From: Geomicrobium sp. JCM 19039
Lineage (GTDB): Bacteria > Bacillota > Bacilli > Bacillales > Marinococcaceae
Assembly: GCF_000698145.1 (NCBI RefSeq)
Contig: NZ_BAXB01000024.1
Span: 1-57,327 of the forward strand
Direction of reading: 5' to 3'
Length of the DNA stretch: 57,327 bases
Part shown: positions 38,675-47,954 of the stretch, one piece after another
Layout: every line of letters starts with the position of its first letter
Numbering within the stretch: the first letter of the stretch is position 1
Notes under the pieces: model-generated
Database searches by the model: none
What the model saw: the letters and a program-made list of their open reading frames with translations, nothing else
Told to the model about the DNA's origin: nothing
Program-made: the position numbers and the translations under genes

Positions 38675-41600
38675 CTAATAAATCAAGTACGATTCGCGAG
38701 TATCTTTAAACGTTTCTAAGTCTTCTTGCCAAGCGTTTTCCATTTCTTCAACGGTGGTGCCATCTTGGATGGCGTCTCGGATCCAGCCATTGCCGAGTAA
38801 GCGGTCAAAGAAAGAGATGCCGTCTCCACCTTCTGGTTGGAATTGATAGCTGTCAGGGTACAGGTCATGAATGGTTTTCACAATGTGAAGACCCGTTGTG
38901 ACGGATTCGTATGCATCACGATCTGTAATGTGGACTTCAACACCGTGTGATAGAGTGCCTGCATGTTTAGAGAACATCGGTGTGAATGATGCTGCTCTGA
39001 AAAGTACCCCGTCTAAGCCTAAGCTGTTAAGCTCTGCCGCAAGTTCAGTGCTGTTCACATAAGGTGCGCCGAGCAACTGGAACGGTTTTGTCGTGCCTCG
39101 GCCTTCAGACAGATTTGTTCCTTCAATGATACCAGTGGCTGGATAAACGACCGCTGTTTCAACAGTTGGCATGTTAGGGGATGGCATGACCCAATGCAGC
39201 TCAGTCTCATCAAAATACAAGCTGCGATCGTAATTCTCCATCTCCATCACCGTAAGGTCGGCACCGATGTCATGTTCATCATTGAAGTAATGAGCAAGTT
39301 CACCGACGGTCATACCGTGGCGTGTTGGAATTGGATAATTCCCAATAAAAGAAGTGTATTGTGGTGCTTCAAGAACCGGTCCTTCAACATCAACGCCGTT
39401 AATAGGATTCGGACGATCGAGCACAATCACTTCTTTATCATTTTCTTGTGCAGCTTCAAGAAGGTAAGCCATCGTATAAATATACGTATAGAAACGAGTG
39501 CCTACATCTTGAATATCAAAGAGAAGTACATCAACGTCTTCGAGCATTTCCGGTGTTGGCTTTTGTGTTTCTCCGTACAAGCTATACACAGGTAATCCAG
39601 TTTCTTCATCGATATAAAACTCAACATAGTCACCCGCTTGTGCATCGCCGCGAATCCCATGTTCTGGTCCGTACAATGACGTGACGTTTAAGTCCTCTTC
39701 AGCAACGAGAACATCAACGATGTTGTCTAAATCTTGTGTTACACCAGTTGGGTTCGTCACAATTCCGATACGCTTATCTTCCAAAACGTCGAGGTTGTCA
39801 AGTAAAGCGTCAACACCAAGTTGGAAAGCCTCAGGCTGTTCAACCTCATCATACGTAAGGCCGTGACCTGCTTCGTACAGGACATCGTCTCCATCAATTG
39901 TCGGTATCGTAACAGGCAGTTTCCCTGTCGGACCCAATCGCCCAAAGATCGCCCTAGCCGAAGCTGTAAAGCTAGCATCTCTAAAGCTGTACTGCGCAAC
40001 ATAAGCATCTACATTTGGATAAGCCATAATGTCGTATGGGTTTCTGACCCCAAGTGCAATTACCGAAGCATCAGCATTTTCTTGAATTTCATTCACCATC
40101 TGAATTTGCGGGTGACTGGCATCACGATCTGCATTTGTTGCCGAAGTGGTCGCTGCAATTACATAATCAGCTGAATTGATCGTCTCCCAATTCTCTTCCG
40201 TTAGCCCGTCACTACCAAGCTCGATGTAATCGACGTTGTTGTGAAGAGGGGAGATTGAAGCTTCGAGTTCTTCGAGATAATTATTTGATACAACAGCGAT
40301 TTGCTCGTCGCTTTCAGGTTGAAGTGGTAAAATGTTGTCATCATTTTTCACAACCGTAATGCTTTTTTCCGCGGCTTGTTTTTGAACTTTTTGGTGTTCA
40401 ACAGAGCCAACGACACGCTCAGCGTTTTCAATAACATCTTCAATAGGCGCTGGCGCTTCTTCTTTAATGATGCCACGCTCAAGCTTTAACGTAAGAATGC
40501 GCTCCACTGATTGTTCAATGCGCTCGATGCTAATGTCACCTTCGTTGACTGCTTCATAGATCCCTTCCGCAACATCGCTAAGGCCGACAGGCATAAGCAC
40601 AATGTCTGAGCCTGCTTGAATAGCTCGGATCGATGCATCAACCGGACCAAAATGATCAGCAATCGCATTCATGTTCAGTGCATCGGTATAAACAATGCCA
40701 TCATAACCCATTTCTTCTCGGATAAGACCGGTTAATACTTCATAAGAGAGGGTTGCTGGCAATGTAATTTCTTCGCCCGTTTTTTCGGAAATGACCGTCG
40801 TATCATCAATTTCAGGTAATGTCATATGTGCGGTCATAATCGAATCAACACCGTGGTCAATCGCTGCTTGGAATGGTGCCAGTTCGACGTCAAACAAGCG
40901 TTCACGATCATGAGGGACCGAAGGAAGGCCAAGGTGCGAGTCCACATCGGTATCCCCATGTCCAGGGAAGTGTTTTGCTGAAACGCCGACACCGGCATTT
41001 TGCACACCCTCAATGTATGCTACGCCGTGTTCAGACACGAGCTTCGGGTCTTCCCCAAATGAACGAACACCAATCACAGGGTTGTCTGGATTGTTGTTTA
41101 CATCTAACGTTGGAGCGAGGTTCATGTTCACGCCTAAAGAAGCAAGTTCATTCCCGATGGCTTGTCCAACGGCTCGTGTCGTATCAACATCTTGTCCAGC
41201 ACCTAACGCCATATTCCCTGGCATGTCAGTTCCTGACTGGAGGCGAGTAACGATGCCGCCTTCTTGGTCAATCGTCATGAGCAGTCCGTACTTGTCAGAA
41301 GCCGCTTGATAATCAGCGACGAGACGTGCGGTTTGCTCCGTGGTCACGACGTTTTCCCGAAACAAAATCACACCACCGAGGTGGTATTCTTGTACCAATT
41401 GTTCAATTTCAGGAAGCATCTCTGTGACATTGGCTCCGTCATAGTTTCTAAAGTCTGGCATGAGCATTTGCCCAACTTTTTCTTCCATCGTCATGTTATT
41501 AATGGCGTGGGAGACGAGATCATGACGTTCACCACCGGACCATTTAATCACATCTGGGACGTCTTGGTTAGGGCGATTGTGTACGGCAATGCGATCTGAA

Positions 41601-41932
41601 TAATTGCCATTCGTTGCTCGAATGTATGTGCGACCCGGTTGTCCCGTCCACTCAACCCGGCCAGTGTCATCAACAGTTGCCACATTTCTGTTTGTGGATG
41701 TCCATTCAACATCTTCAGGGTCGGCAAGTGTAAAGTGGCCATCTGAATAGACGTTCATCCCTGTTAACTGAACATGATCCGTCACTTCAATGGTAGCTTC
41801 ATCAAGATTTTCATAGAGAACAAAGTCTTTTTTTCCATCATTGGCAATGGACGTCGTAGGTGTAGCCCAACTGGAAAGCACAAGCGCTCCAATGAGACCG
41901 AGTGACGCCAATTGTCGCATTCCTTTTCTCAT
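38675..41932 (-). CDS. Secreted NagZ-NamZ-like fusion: exo-N-acetylglucosaminidase plus exo-N-acetylmuramidase
   Basis: 1085 residues from ATG 41932 (GGGAGG 8 nt upstream). Order: signal peptide MRKGMRQLASLGLIGALVLS; a Big2-like Ig domain (about 35-110, VEWTSTNRNVATVDDTGRVEW in part); a GH3 NagZ domain (about 125-480) with KHFPGHGDTDVDSHLGLP, whose His-Asp dyad acts as acid/base, and the nucleophile Asp in GIVYTDALNM; a GH3 C-terminal domain (to about 690); then a DUF1343/GH171 (NamZ) domain from about 700 with GIVTNPTGV, LYGPEHGIRG, DIQDVGTRFYTY and VLDRPNPING. In B. subtilis nagZ and namZ are separate neighbouring genes that together degrade MurNAc-GlcNAc chains from the ends. Here one exported protein may do both. 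Downstream of an ABC sugar importer. Confidence 0.92.
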   Translation of the reverse strand: MRKGMRQLASLGLIGALVLSSWATPTTSIANDGKKDFVLYENLDEATIEVTDHVQLTGMNVYSDGHFTLADPEDVEWTSTNRNVATVDDTGRVEWTGQPGRTYIRATNGNYSDRIAVHNRPNQDVPDVIKWSGGERHDLVSHAINNMTMEEKVGQMLMPDFRNYDGANVTEMLPEIEQLVQEYHLGGVILFRENVVTTEQTARLVADYQAASDKYGLLMTIDQEGGIVTRLQSGTDMPGNMALGAGQDVDTTRAVGQAIGNELASLGVNMNLAPTLDVNNNPDNPVIGVRSFGEDPKLVSEHGVAYIEGVQNAGVGVSAKHFPGHGDTDVDSHLGLPSVPHDRERLFDVELAPFQAAIDHGVDSIMTAHMTLPEIDDTTVISEKTGEEITLPATLSYEVLTGLIREEMGYDGIVYTDALNMNAIADHFGPVDASIRAIQAGSDIVLMPVGLSDVAEGIYEAVNEGDISIERIEQSVERILTLKLERGIIKEEAPAPIEDVIENAERVVGSVEHQKVQKQAAEKSITVVKNDDNILPLQPESDEQIAVVSNNYLEELEASISPLHNNVDYIELGSDGLTEENWETINSADYVIAATTSATNADRDASHPQIQMVNEIQENADASVIALGVRNPYDIMAYPNVDAYVAQYSFRDASFTASARAIFGRLGPTGKLPVTIPTIDGDDVLYEAGHGLTYDEVEQPEAFQLGVDALLDNLDVLEDKRIGIVTNPTGVTQDLDNIVDVLVAEEDLNVTSLYGPEHGIRGDAQAGDYVEFYIDEETGLPVYSLYGETQKPTPEMLEDVDVLLFDIQDVGTRFYTYIYTMAYLLEAAQENDKEVIVLDRPNPINGVDVEGPVLEAPQYTSFIGNYPIPTRHGMTVGELAHYFNDEHDIGADLTVMEMENYDRSLYFDETELHWVMPSPNMPTVETAVVYPATGIIEGTNLSEGRGTTKPFQLLGAPYVNSTELAAELNSLGLDGVLFRAASFTPMFSKHAGTLSHGVEVHITDRDAYESVTTGLHIVKTIHDLYPDSYQFQPEGGDGISFFDRLLGNGWIRDAIQDGTTVEEMENAWQEDLETFKDTRESYLIY

Positions 41933-42032
41933 TATTTCATCCTCCCTTTTTCGTTTCATTTACGTTGTGTTATTGCCGTATTGCCTCGTCATCAACACCC
42001 AGAAGCCTCCTTTCTCGTTTAGACATCATCTT

Positions 42033-42904
42033 TTACCCTTTAACCGCGCCTTCTGTCATCCCTTTAGTGATTCTGCGTTGGAACACACTGTATAAGATGA
42101 TGACTGGAATAATCGAAATGGTGAGACCAGCAAACAGCGTTCCCCACGCATTCGTGTATTGCGCTTCACTATTCATCAAGTCCATCGCAAGACCGAGCGT
42201 GTAGTTTTCACTTGATTGTAAAAAGATGAGTGCCATAAAATACTCATTCCAAAAAATGATCGCATTCATAATCGACACCGTAATGATTCCCGACATCGTA
42301 AGAGGGTAACGACCTTCCATAACGTGCCGTACGGCGATAACCCATCAATCGCCGCTGATTCTTCCAACTCTTTAGGGAATGAACTCATAAAACCTGTCAG
42401 TATAAATACACTGAATGGAACTTGACTCACAGCGTACACAATGGTGAGCCCAAGTAAACTATCGAGTAGATTTAAGTTCCCAAGAATGAAAAATAACGGA
42501 ATCCAGCCGAGTACAACAGGAATGAGCATAGCGGCAATATACATGTAATACAGTGGCATCCGTCCATAAAAGCGCAGGCGTTCTAGCGCATACGATGTAG
42601 GCAGGGCAAGAGCGATTGTAAGTAAAGTTCCACCACCGGTGACGAGAAAGCTGTTTAAAAATGCACTCCCTATTTCGTAATTTACCCAAGCATCTGCGAA
42701 GTTTTGGATGTTCCACGTCTCCGGTAACCCCCAAGGAGAAGCGTAAATCTCTGCATTGGATTTGAATGCCCCAACAATCATCCAGGCGAGTGGATAAAGA
42801 ACGACAATGGACCAAAGAATGAGTGGGATTCGAATGCCTGCACGAGCGAGTGTATGTTTGAAGCTCTGATTGGTTTTCTTGTTTTGTTCTGTCGCTGTCT
42901 GCAT
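42033..42904 (-). CDS. Carbohydrate ABC importer permease 2 (MalG-type, frameshifted)
   Basis: About 291 residues from ATG 42904 (GGGGGG 5-10 nt upstream). Six helices; the coupling loop has the EAA motif EESAAIDGLSPYGTLWKVV, and at about 42310 one base is missing, after which the frame resumes with LTMSGIITVSIMNAIIFWNE. Ends ITKGMTEGAVKG, typical of MalG-like CUT1 permeases. Pairs with permease 1 upstream and the binding protein; the ATPase of such systems is often encoded elsewhere (shared MsmX). The next gene downstream is the NagZ-NamZ fusion. Confidence 0.88.
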
Positions 42905-42914
42905 GAGATCCCCC

Positions 42915-43807
42915 CTAGTATTCGACTTTCTCACGACGTAAGAAGAATTGTAGAATCATAATAGTAATGAGAGACAAAATGAGAATCATAACACCGATGG
43001 TCGCCCCGTATCCAAAGTTATACTGATTGAAGGCTTGCTGGTATAAGTACGAACCCATCACGTGCGTTGAATTGTTCGGTCCACCTTGCGTCATCACTTG
43101 AACGAGGATGAATGATCCGTTCAGAGTGGTAATGACGATGTAAAGAATGGAATTTTTAATTTGTGGCCAAATAAGAGGCATCGTCACTTTCCAAAATTGT
43201 TGCCATTCATTTGCACCATCGATCCGTGCTGCTTCATACGTATTTTTCGGTACGTTCAAAATTCCCGCCATCATCATGAGCATGAATAAACCAATTCCTG
43301 CCCATACAGAAGGTAGAACCAAGCTCGGAAGAGCCCACGTCTCGCTACCAAGCCAAGGTTGAGTCCAATTTTCAAGGCCGACGGCTTCCAAACCAGAATT
43401 TACGATCCCGAGTGACGGATTGTAAATAAATGACCAAAGAATCCCGACGACTACAACACTCATAATATTTGGAAAGAAGAAAATGACTCGGTAAAAAGGT
43501 GCCTCTCGCAGCCTTAACTGAGTAAGAGCAACGGCAAAAAATGTTGCCAGGATCATAATGCCGAATACTTTTGTAATCACTAGAAAGTAATCATGCCAGA
43601 TGGTGCGAGGAATAATGCTGTCATTGAATAGTTGCACGTAATTATCAAGACCGATAAATGTGCGACCTCCTGCTGAACCAGACCATTCAAAGAAGGAGAG
43701 ATACAACCCGTTTAACATCGGTAGATCGTAAAAATCATAAAAAGAACGAGCGTTGGAACGATACAAAAGGCTAAAAATAAGTAACGCTGACTTTTTGGTT
43801 GCACCAT
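42915..43807 (-). CDS. Carbohydrate ABC importer permease 1 (MalF-type, frameshifted)
   Basis: About 298 residues from ATG 43807 (AAAGAGGTG upstream; MVQPKSQRYLFLAF). One base is missing near 43727 (...TIYPMLNGLYLSFFEW). Six helices; FIGLDNYVQLF is a CUT1 mark, and the coupling loop is YEAARIDGANEWQQFWKVTMP. LNGSFILVQVMTQGGPNNST also fits. Ten bases separate it from permease 2. A strong hairpin stands between it and the binding protein gene, so it is probably made in smaller amounts. Confidence 0.88.
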
Positions 43808-43844
43808 GGTGATCACCTCTTTTCAAAAATCGTACGGATATGTA

Positions 43845-43883
43845 CAAAAGGATGTAGTGCATCGTCATCACTACATCCTTTTG
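43845..43883 (-). terminator. Hairpin between binding-protein and permease genes
   Basis: Perfect 15-bp stem CAAAAGGATGTAGTG (43845-43859) with CACTACATCCTTTTG (43869-43883). Read on the minus strand it ends TTTTG, a partial terminator. It would let much binding protein and less permease be made, or stabilise the 3' end of the binding-protein message. Confidence 0.8.
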
Positions 43884-43892
43884 ATGTTTGTA

Positions 43893-45242
43893 TTAACGGT
43901 AACTAGCGGCTGCTGCTTCTGCGCTTTCAATAAACTCGGCAGCACCAATGTTTCCGGTCATCAATGAGACGAGTGCGTCACTGATCGGTTGCTCCAAATC
44001 AGCACTCATTGGGTGTGGAAGCTGGTTAATTTGAACTTGTGACTCGTCGTTAATCATTTCATTCGCGGATATGAGATAATCTGGTACATTTTCATTACCA
44101 TCTAAGTCAATGTCAGTAATGTTAACCATCGCTCCGGTATGCTCGGAGAACAGTTCACCGTATTCACGATTAAAGGCGAAATCAACAAACGCTTTTGCTG
44201 CATCTGGATTCTCTGCATTTTCAGCGATAGCAAGTGGACGTAAATCTGGCACGACACGATATGGTTCACCTGCGGCTTGCATTGGTGAAGGAATGAACCC
44301 AAATTCAAAATCATCTGGTGTGTCGTTTGCCATTTCGTTTGGCAACCAGAAACCAACCGGGATGAAGGCATTGTCACCAAGAATGAAATTCATTTGCGAC
44401 TGGGTATGGTTAAACGCGCCAAGCCCAGAGTCGAAAAATCCTTCTGTTTGCATCTGTTCAACATTTTCCATGATTTCGACAACTTCAGGTGTTTCCCACG
44501 CACCTTCTGCACCTGTAACAATATCGGCAAGTAGTTCATCCCCACCTACAGAAGCAAAAGCTGGATAGAGCATCCCGCGCAAGAAATAGTATGGATGTTG
44601 ACCAGTAGTCACGAAAGGAGAAATGTCTTCATTTGCTTGAACATCACCCATCACTTCCATAAAGTGATCAAAATCTGTAGGTACTTCATAGCCTTCGGCT
44701 TCAAAATGTCCAGCGTTGTACCATGTTCCCCACGTATCAAAGACGAGCGGCAACGTGTAAATTTGACCGTCATGACGGTTCGGTTCTACGATGAAGTTAT
44801 CTAGCAGCGCAGATCCATCTTCAAGTTCAACATCATCTAGCCAATCCGTAAGGTCCATTAATTGGTTATCCTCGATCATCTGCGTTTCACTAGAACCAGC
44901 ACCATCAATATAAACAACATCTGGCGGATCATCTGAAATCCACCGCGTTCTCATTTCGTCATTAATGTTTGGTCCAGCGTGTTCAATGACTGTTACATCA
45001 GGGTATTCAGCCTCAAAATCACTAATAATTTCTTTCCACCACGAATCTCCGTAGCCACCGACGAAATATTGAATTTCAAGATCTCCTGAAATTTCCCCAC
45101 CCTCTTCTCCGCCGTTTTCAGCAGAGTCATCTGGGTCGTCACCGCCAGTAGCCTCTTCCTCCGTATCATCACCACAAGCAGCGAGCAGCAATGCTGCGGA
45201 TGCGAGCATCCACCATTTTGATGAGCTGTGTATATATTTCAT
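43893..45242 (-). CDS. Carbohydrate ABC importer solute-binding lipoprotein
   Basis: 449 residues; GGGGGG 7 nt before ATG 45242. Lipobox LLAAC (Cys about residue 23), then an acidic linker (residues 25-50) and a family-1 solute-binding fold: DLEIQYFVGGYGDSWWKEII in part, RWISDDPPDVVYIDGAG, YTLPLVFDTWGTWYN, and NPDAAKAFVDFAFNREYGELF in part near the hinge. It delivers a sugar to the two permeases. The NagZ-NamZ fusion in the same operon suggests GlcNAc, MurNAc or a muropeptide sugar as substrate; that is inference. Confidence 0.88.
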   Translation of the reverse strand: MKYIHSSSKWWMLASAALLLAACGDDTEEEATGGDDPDDSAENGGEEGGEISGDLEIQYFVGGYGDSWWKEIISDFEAEYPDVTVIEHAGPNINDEMRTRWISDDPPDVVYIDGAGSSETQMIEDNQLMDLTDWLDDVELEDGSALLDNFIVEPNRHDGQIYTLPLVFDTWGTWYNAGHFEAEGYEVPTDFDHFMEVMGDVQANEDISPFVTTGQHPYYFLRGMLYPAFASVGGDELLADIVTGAEGAWETPEVVEIMENVEQMQTEGFFDSGLGAFNHTQSQMNFILGDNAFIPVGFWLPNEMANDTPDDFEFGFIPSPMQAAGEPYRVVPDLRPLAIAENAENPDAAKAFVDFAFNREYGELFSEHTGAMVNITDIDLDGNENVPDYLISANEMINDESQVQINQLPHPMSADLEQPISDALVSLMTGNIGAAEFIESAEAAAASYR

Positions 45243-45278
45243 CTCAAGCCCCCCATTTTAAAATTATTATTCACCTTA

Positions 45279-45307
45279 AAGATAGTACTCCGCATCTAAA
45301 AAGTCAA
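45279..45307 (-). promoter_or_regulatory. Promoter of the sugar importer operon (minus strand)
   Basis: On the minus strand: TTGACT (45307-45302), 17-nt spacer, TATCTT (45284-45279). It sits in a 153-bp region shared with the divergent SLAP gene, which also contains a direct repeat GATTATG (45312 and 45321). Confidence 0.6.
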
Positions 45308-45395
45308 TAGATTATGCCGATTATGATGAATATTTAGAATAGTTATCTGCGGATAATATTTTGATATACTAGTTGTCAGAGGAGGTGTTTATTGG

Positions 45396-45764
45396 ATGGA
45401 ACAAACACTCTACTGGCATCCTGCATGGGAGAAGACCATTTCGATCGAAGATCGCAAACATGTTGAAAAACTGTTTACTTGTACACCGCGAAAACCATAT
45501 ACTGTTTTTCGTGTCGCCATAAACCATAAAGGTGAGCTGCTCGTTTCTGCACTCATTCAAAATGAAACCCAGACTCCTTGGATACGACAAATGCTCGCTT
45601 TTGTTCAAGATAATAAACCGATTGCGAAAGGTCATTTCCATGTGCACGTCCTTCCAAAAACAAGTATGGCTTGGACATTTATTTTTCCTGACCCTACTGG
45701 AATGACAAAAAGTGACTCTGGTCACTTGCAAGAAATGACTGTAGATACTCTTGATTTGTTGTGA
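45396..45764 (+). CDS. SLAP-domain protein
   Basis: 122 residues; GGAGG at 45381-45385, 10 nt before ATG 45396. One domain: LYWHPAWEKTISIEDRK near the start, a central strand pair with LLVSALIQNET, and SMAWTFIFPDPTG at the end. This order fits the SLAP domain, a small module seen with the accessory Sec system and S-layer assembly in Bacillus. No signal peptide is seen. The ABC exporter genes follow after 33 bp and are probably co-transcribed. Function in this setting is unknown; family call moderate. Confidence 0.62.
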   Translation: MEQTLYWHPAWEKTISIEDRKHVEKLFTCTPRKPYTVFRVAINHKGELLVSALIQNETQTPWIRQMLAFVQDNKPIAKGHFHVHVLPKTSMAWTFIFPDPTGMTKSDSGHLQEMTVDTLDLL

Positions 45765-45797
45765 AATCGTGTACTGTAAGTGATAGAGGTGATGAGC

Positions 45798-46727
45798 ATG
45801 ATTGAAATGATTGAAGCTACGAAGAGCTACAAGCAGACGAAAGCGGTCAAAGGGTTGAACTTTCATATAGAAAAAGGTGAAGCCGTTGGACTTTTAGGAC
45901 CGAACGGTGCAGGGAAAACAACGGCAATTTCAATGCTCGCTTCGCTCATTCAAACAACAACAGGGCAAGTGTGTATCAATGGGGTGGATGTGAGAAAAAA
46001 TTTAAAAAAATATCGCGCTCGAATTGGGGTTGTTCCACAAGATATTGCTTTGTTTCCTGAATTGACCGCTGAAGAAAATCTGAATTTTTTTGCAAAAATA
46101 CATAAGGTTTCCAAACAAGAAAGTAAACAAACAATTGCTCGGCTTATTCAAGATGTTGGACTGGAAGAAAAGAAAAAGGAAAAGGTGGAGACATTTTCAG
46201 GGGGAATGAAGCGCCGTTTAAACCTTGCGTGTGCACTCGTCCATCGGCCAGAATACGTATTCCTTGATGAGCCAACGGTCGGTGTAGACCCTCAATCAAG
46301 ACGACATCTGTTGGATTTAATGAAAACGTTGCAACAAGAGCAAGGGATGGCGATATTGTATACGAGCCATTATATGGAAGAAGTGGAGTTTATTTGTGAT
46401 CGTTTGTATGTTATGGACCGAGGGGAAGTCATTGCATCTGGAAATAAAGAAGAAATCAAGCAGATTCTTGGAAGTGGCAGTACGTATGAAGTTCATGTGC
46501 AAGAAGGTAAAGAAAAGCTGTACGAATTGCTCCAGCAAGAAAAGCAGATCAAAAATCTTGTCAAAACAGATGATGGAATCATCGTGACAAGCAATCGGAA
46601 CCCCTTGTTTCAGGATCTAATGCACGTGATTACTGAGAATCATATACGTGTGAATGGAGTGCTCGCAAAAGAATCCACACTGGAAGATGTGTTTTTGCAT
46701 CTGACCGGGCGCAAGCTCAGGGATTAG
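45798..46727 (+). CDS. ABC exporter ATP-binding protein (LnrL-like)
   Basis: 309 residues from ATG 45798 (AGAGGTG 6 nt upstream). Walker A LLGPNGAGKTTAISML, Q-loop VVPQDIALFPELTAEENL, signature FSGGMKRRLNLACALVHRP, Walker B YVFLDEPTVGVDPQSR, H-loop TSHYMEEVEFICD, then a regulatory tail ending LEDVFLHLTGRKL. The form resembles the linearmycin exporter LnrL of B. subtilis and other ABC-2 exporter ATPases. Two permeases follow, so the complex is a heterodimeric exporter for a lipid-like or antibiotic substrate. Confidence 0.88.
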   Translation: MIEMIEATKSYKQTKAVKGLNFHIEKGEAVGLLGPNGAGKTTAISMLASLIQTTTGQVCINGVDVRKNLKKYRARIGVVPQDIALFPELTAEENLNFFAKIHKVSKQESKQTIARLIQDVGLEEKKKEKVETFSGGMKRRLNLACALVHRPEYVFLDEPTVGVDPQSRRHLLDLMKTLQQEQGMAILYTSHYMEEVEFICDRLYVMDRGEVIASGNKEEIKQILGSGSTYEVHVQEGKEKLYELLQQEKQIKNLVKTDDGIIVTSNRNPLFQDLMHVITENHIRVNGVLAKESTLEDVFLHLTGRKLRD

Positions 46728-46739
46728 GAGGGTACGATC

Positions 46740-47954
46740 ATGTGGGCACTAGTACAAAAAGAATTCCTTTCCTTCAAAGCAACGAGAAGCATCTGGCTCC
46801 TGTTACTTCTCGTTCCGCTCATCGTCATCACCGTTATTCACATGATTGGTGGCAATGAGGACGGATGGCAACTCCAATCAATGAACGTTGCTGTCGTAGA
46901 TGAACGTCAGTTAGATGATGCACTCGAATCGTTTGCTGCACGCCATCCAGAGGTGGACCGAGCGATTCTTACTTCCGCGAACTCCCTTTCTCTTCCAGAT
47001 AGTTTGGTGGATGGTTTTTTTCATACAGATGAACTTGCTGATATGATTCATGTTCAAACGTACACCCGTCTAAATGAGGTCGATGTTTCTGATTATGCAC
47101 TCATTATTTCTTTTCCACAAGATTATCGTGAAATGGTGTGGGAGCGGGTTTTCTTTGATGAAACAACCGATGCTCGTCAACCAGAGATTAGGGTCAATGT
47201 AGAAGTGAACGAAGGGGCAACAGAGGTTGCGGAGTGGGTCGAACAGTTTATTTTCTATTATCAATTTCACGTGGCAATTGGTGAAGACGGTGCAGTAGAG
47301 GACTATATGCCAGCTGGAGAAACCGCCGAAGTGGAATACGAAAGCATATCGATGTTTGAGTATTCAGTCGTATCGTTCACCGTGTTTTTTAGTCTCTATG
47401 TAGCATCAACGATGGCAAACTTTGCGATTCGAGATAAGCAGAATCTGACATTGGATCGGATGGTCGTTTCTAACGTGACACTCGGTTCATTTATTGGGAG
47501 TCGTGTATGGACTGGAACAATGCTAACCTTAGGACAATTGACAGTGATTTTTACAATTGCCGGTTTGTTTTTTGGATTTAAAGTAGCATCCCTTCCGGTT
47601 TTTATACTTGCGTTGAGTGTGTTTAGTTTAGCCATTGGCGGATTAAGTGCACTGATTGTAGCTCTCTCCCTGGCATACGGAACGGAGCAGTCTATCTCTG
47701 TAATTAGTTCGTTTATTTTTGTAGCGATGGGCCTTCTAGGAGGGAACTTTTTTGATACAGCTATGATCGCTCCAATCTTCGCCCAAATCGGCCAGTTCAT
47801 GCCGAATGGAAGCGGCTTGACCGTTCTCCTACAAGCAAAACAAGGCTTTGCAATCCAGACGATGGCTTCTTCCTTCGTATATTTATTGCTCTTTGGAATC
47901 GTGTGTACGCTAATTGCGTCAGCCTTGATGCGAAGAAAGGAGCAGAGACGATGA
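46740..47954 (+). CDS. ABC-2 type exporter permease 1 (LnrM-like)
   Basis: 404 residues, TTAGGAGGG upstream. One N-terminal helix (SIWLLLLLVPLIVITVIHMI), a large extracytoplasmic loop of about 180 residues (acidic), then five helices with SVVSFTVFFSLYVASTMANFAIRD in part and LGGNFFDTAMI. This is the YhgE/LnrM-type ABC-2 layout. The last 4 bp overlap the next gene. Confidence 0.87.
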   Translation: MWALVQKEFLSFKATRSIWLLLLLVPLIVITVIHMIGGNEDGWQLQSMNVAVVDERQLDDALESFAARHPEVDRAILTSANSLSLPDSLVDGFFHTDELADMIHVQTYTRLNEVDVSDYALIISFPQDYREMVWERVFFDETTDARQPEIRVNVEVNEGATEVAEWVEQFIFYYQFHVAIGEDGAVEDYMPAGETAEVEYESISMFEYSVVSFTVFFSLYVASTMANFAIRDKQNLTLDRMVVSNVTLGSFIGSRVWTGTMLTLGQLTVIFTIAGLFFGFKVASLPVFILALSVFSLAIGGLSALIVALSLAYGTEQSISVISSFIFVAMGLLGGNFFDTAMIAPIFAQIGQFMPNGSGLTVLLQAKQGFAIQTMASSFVYLLLFGIVCTLIASALMRRKEQRR

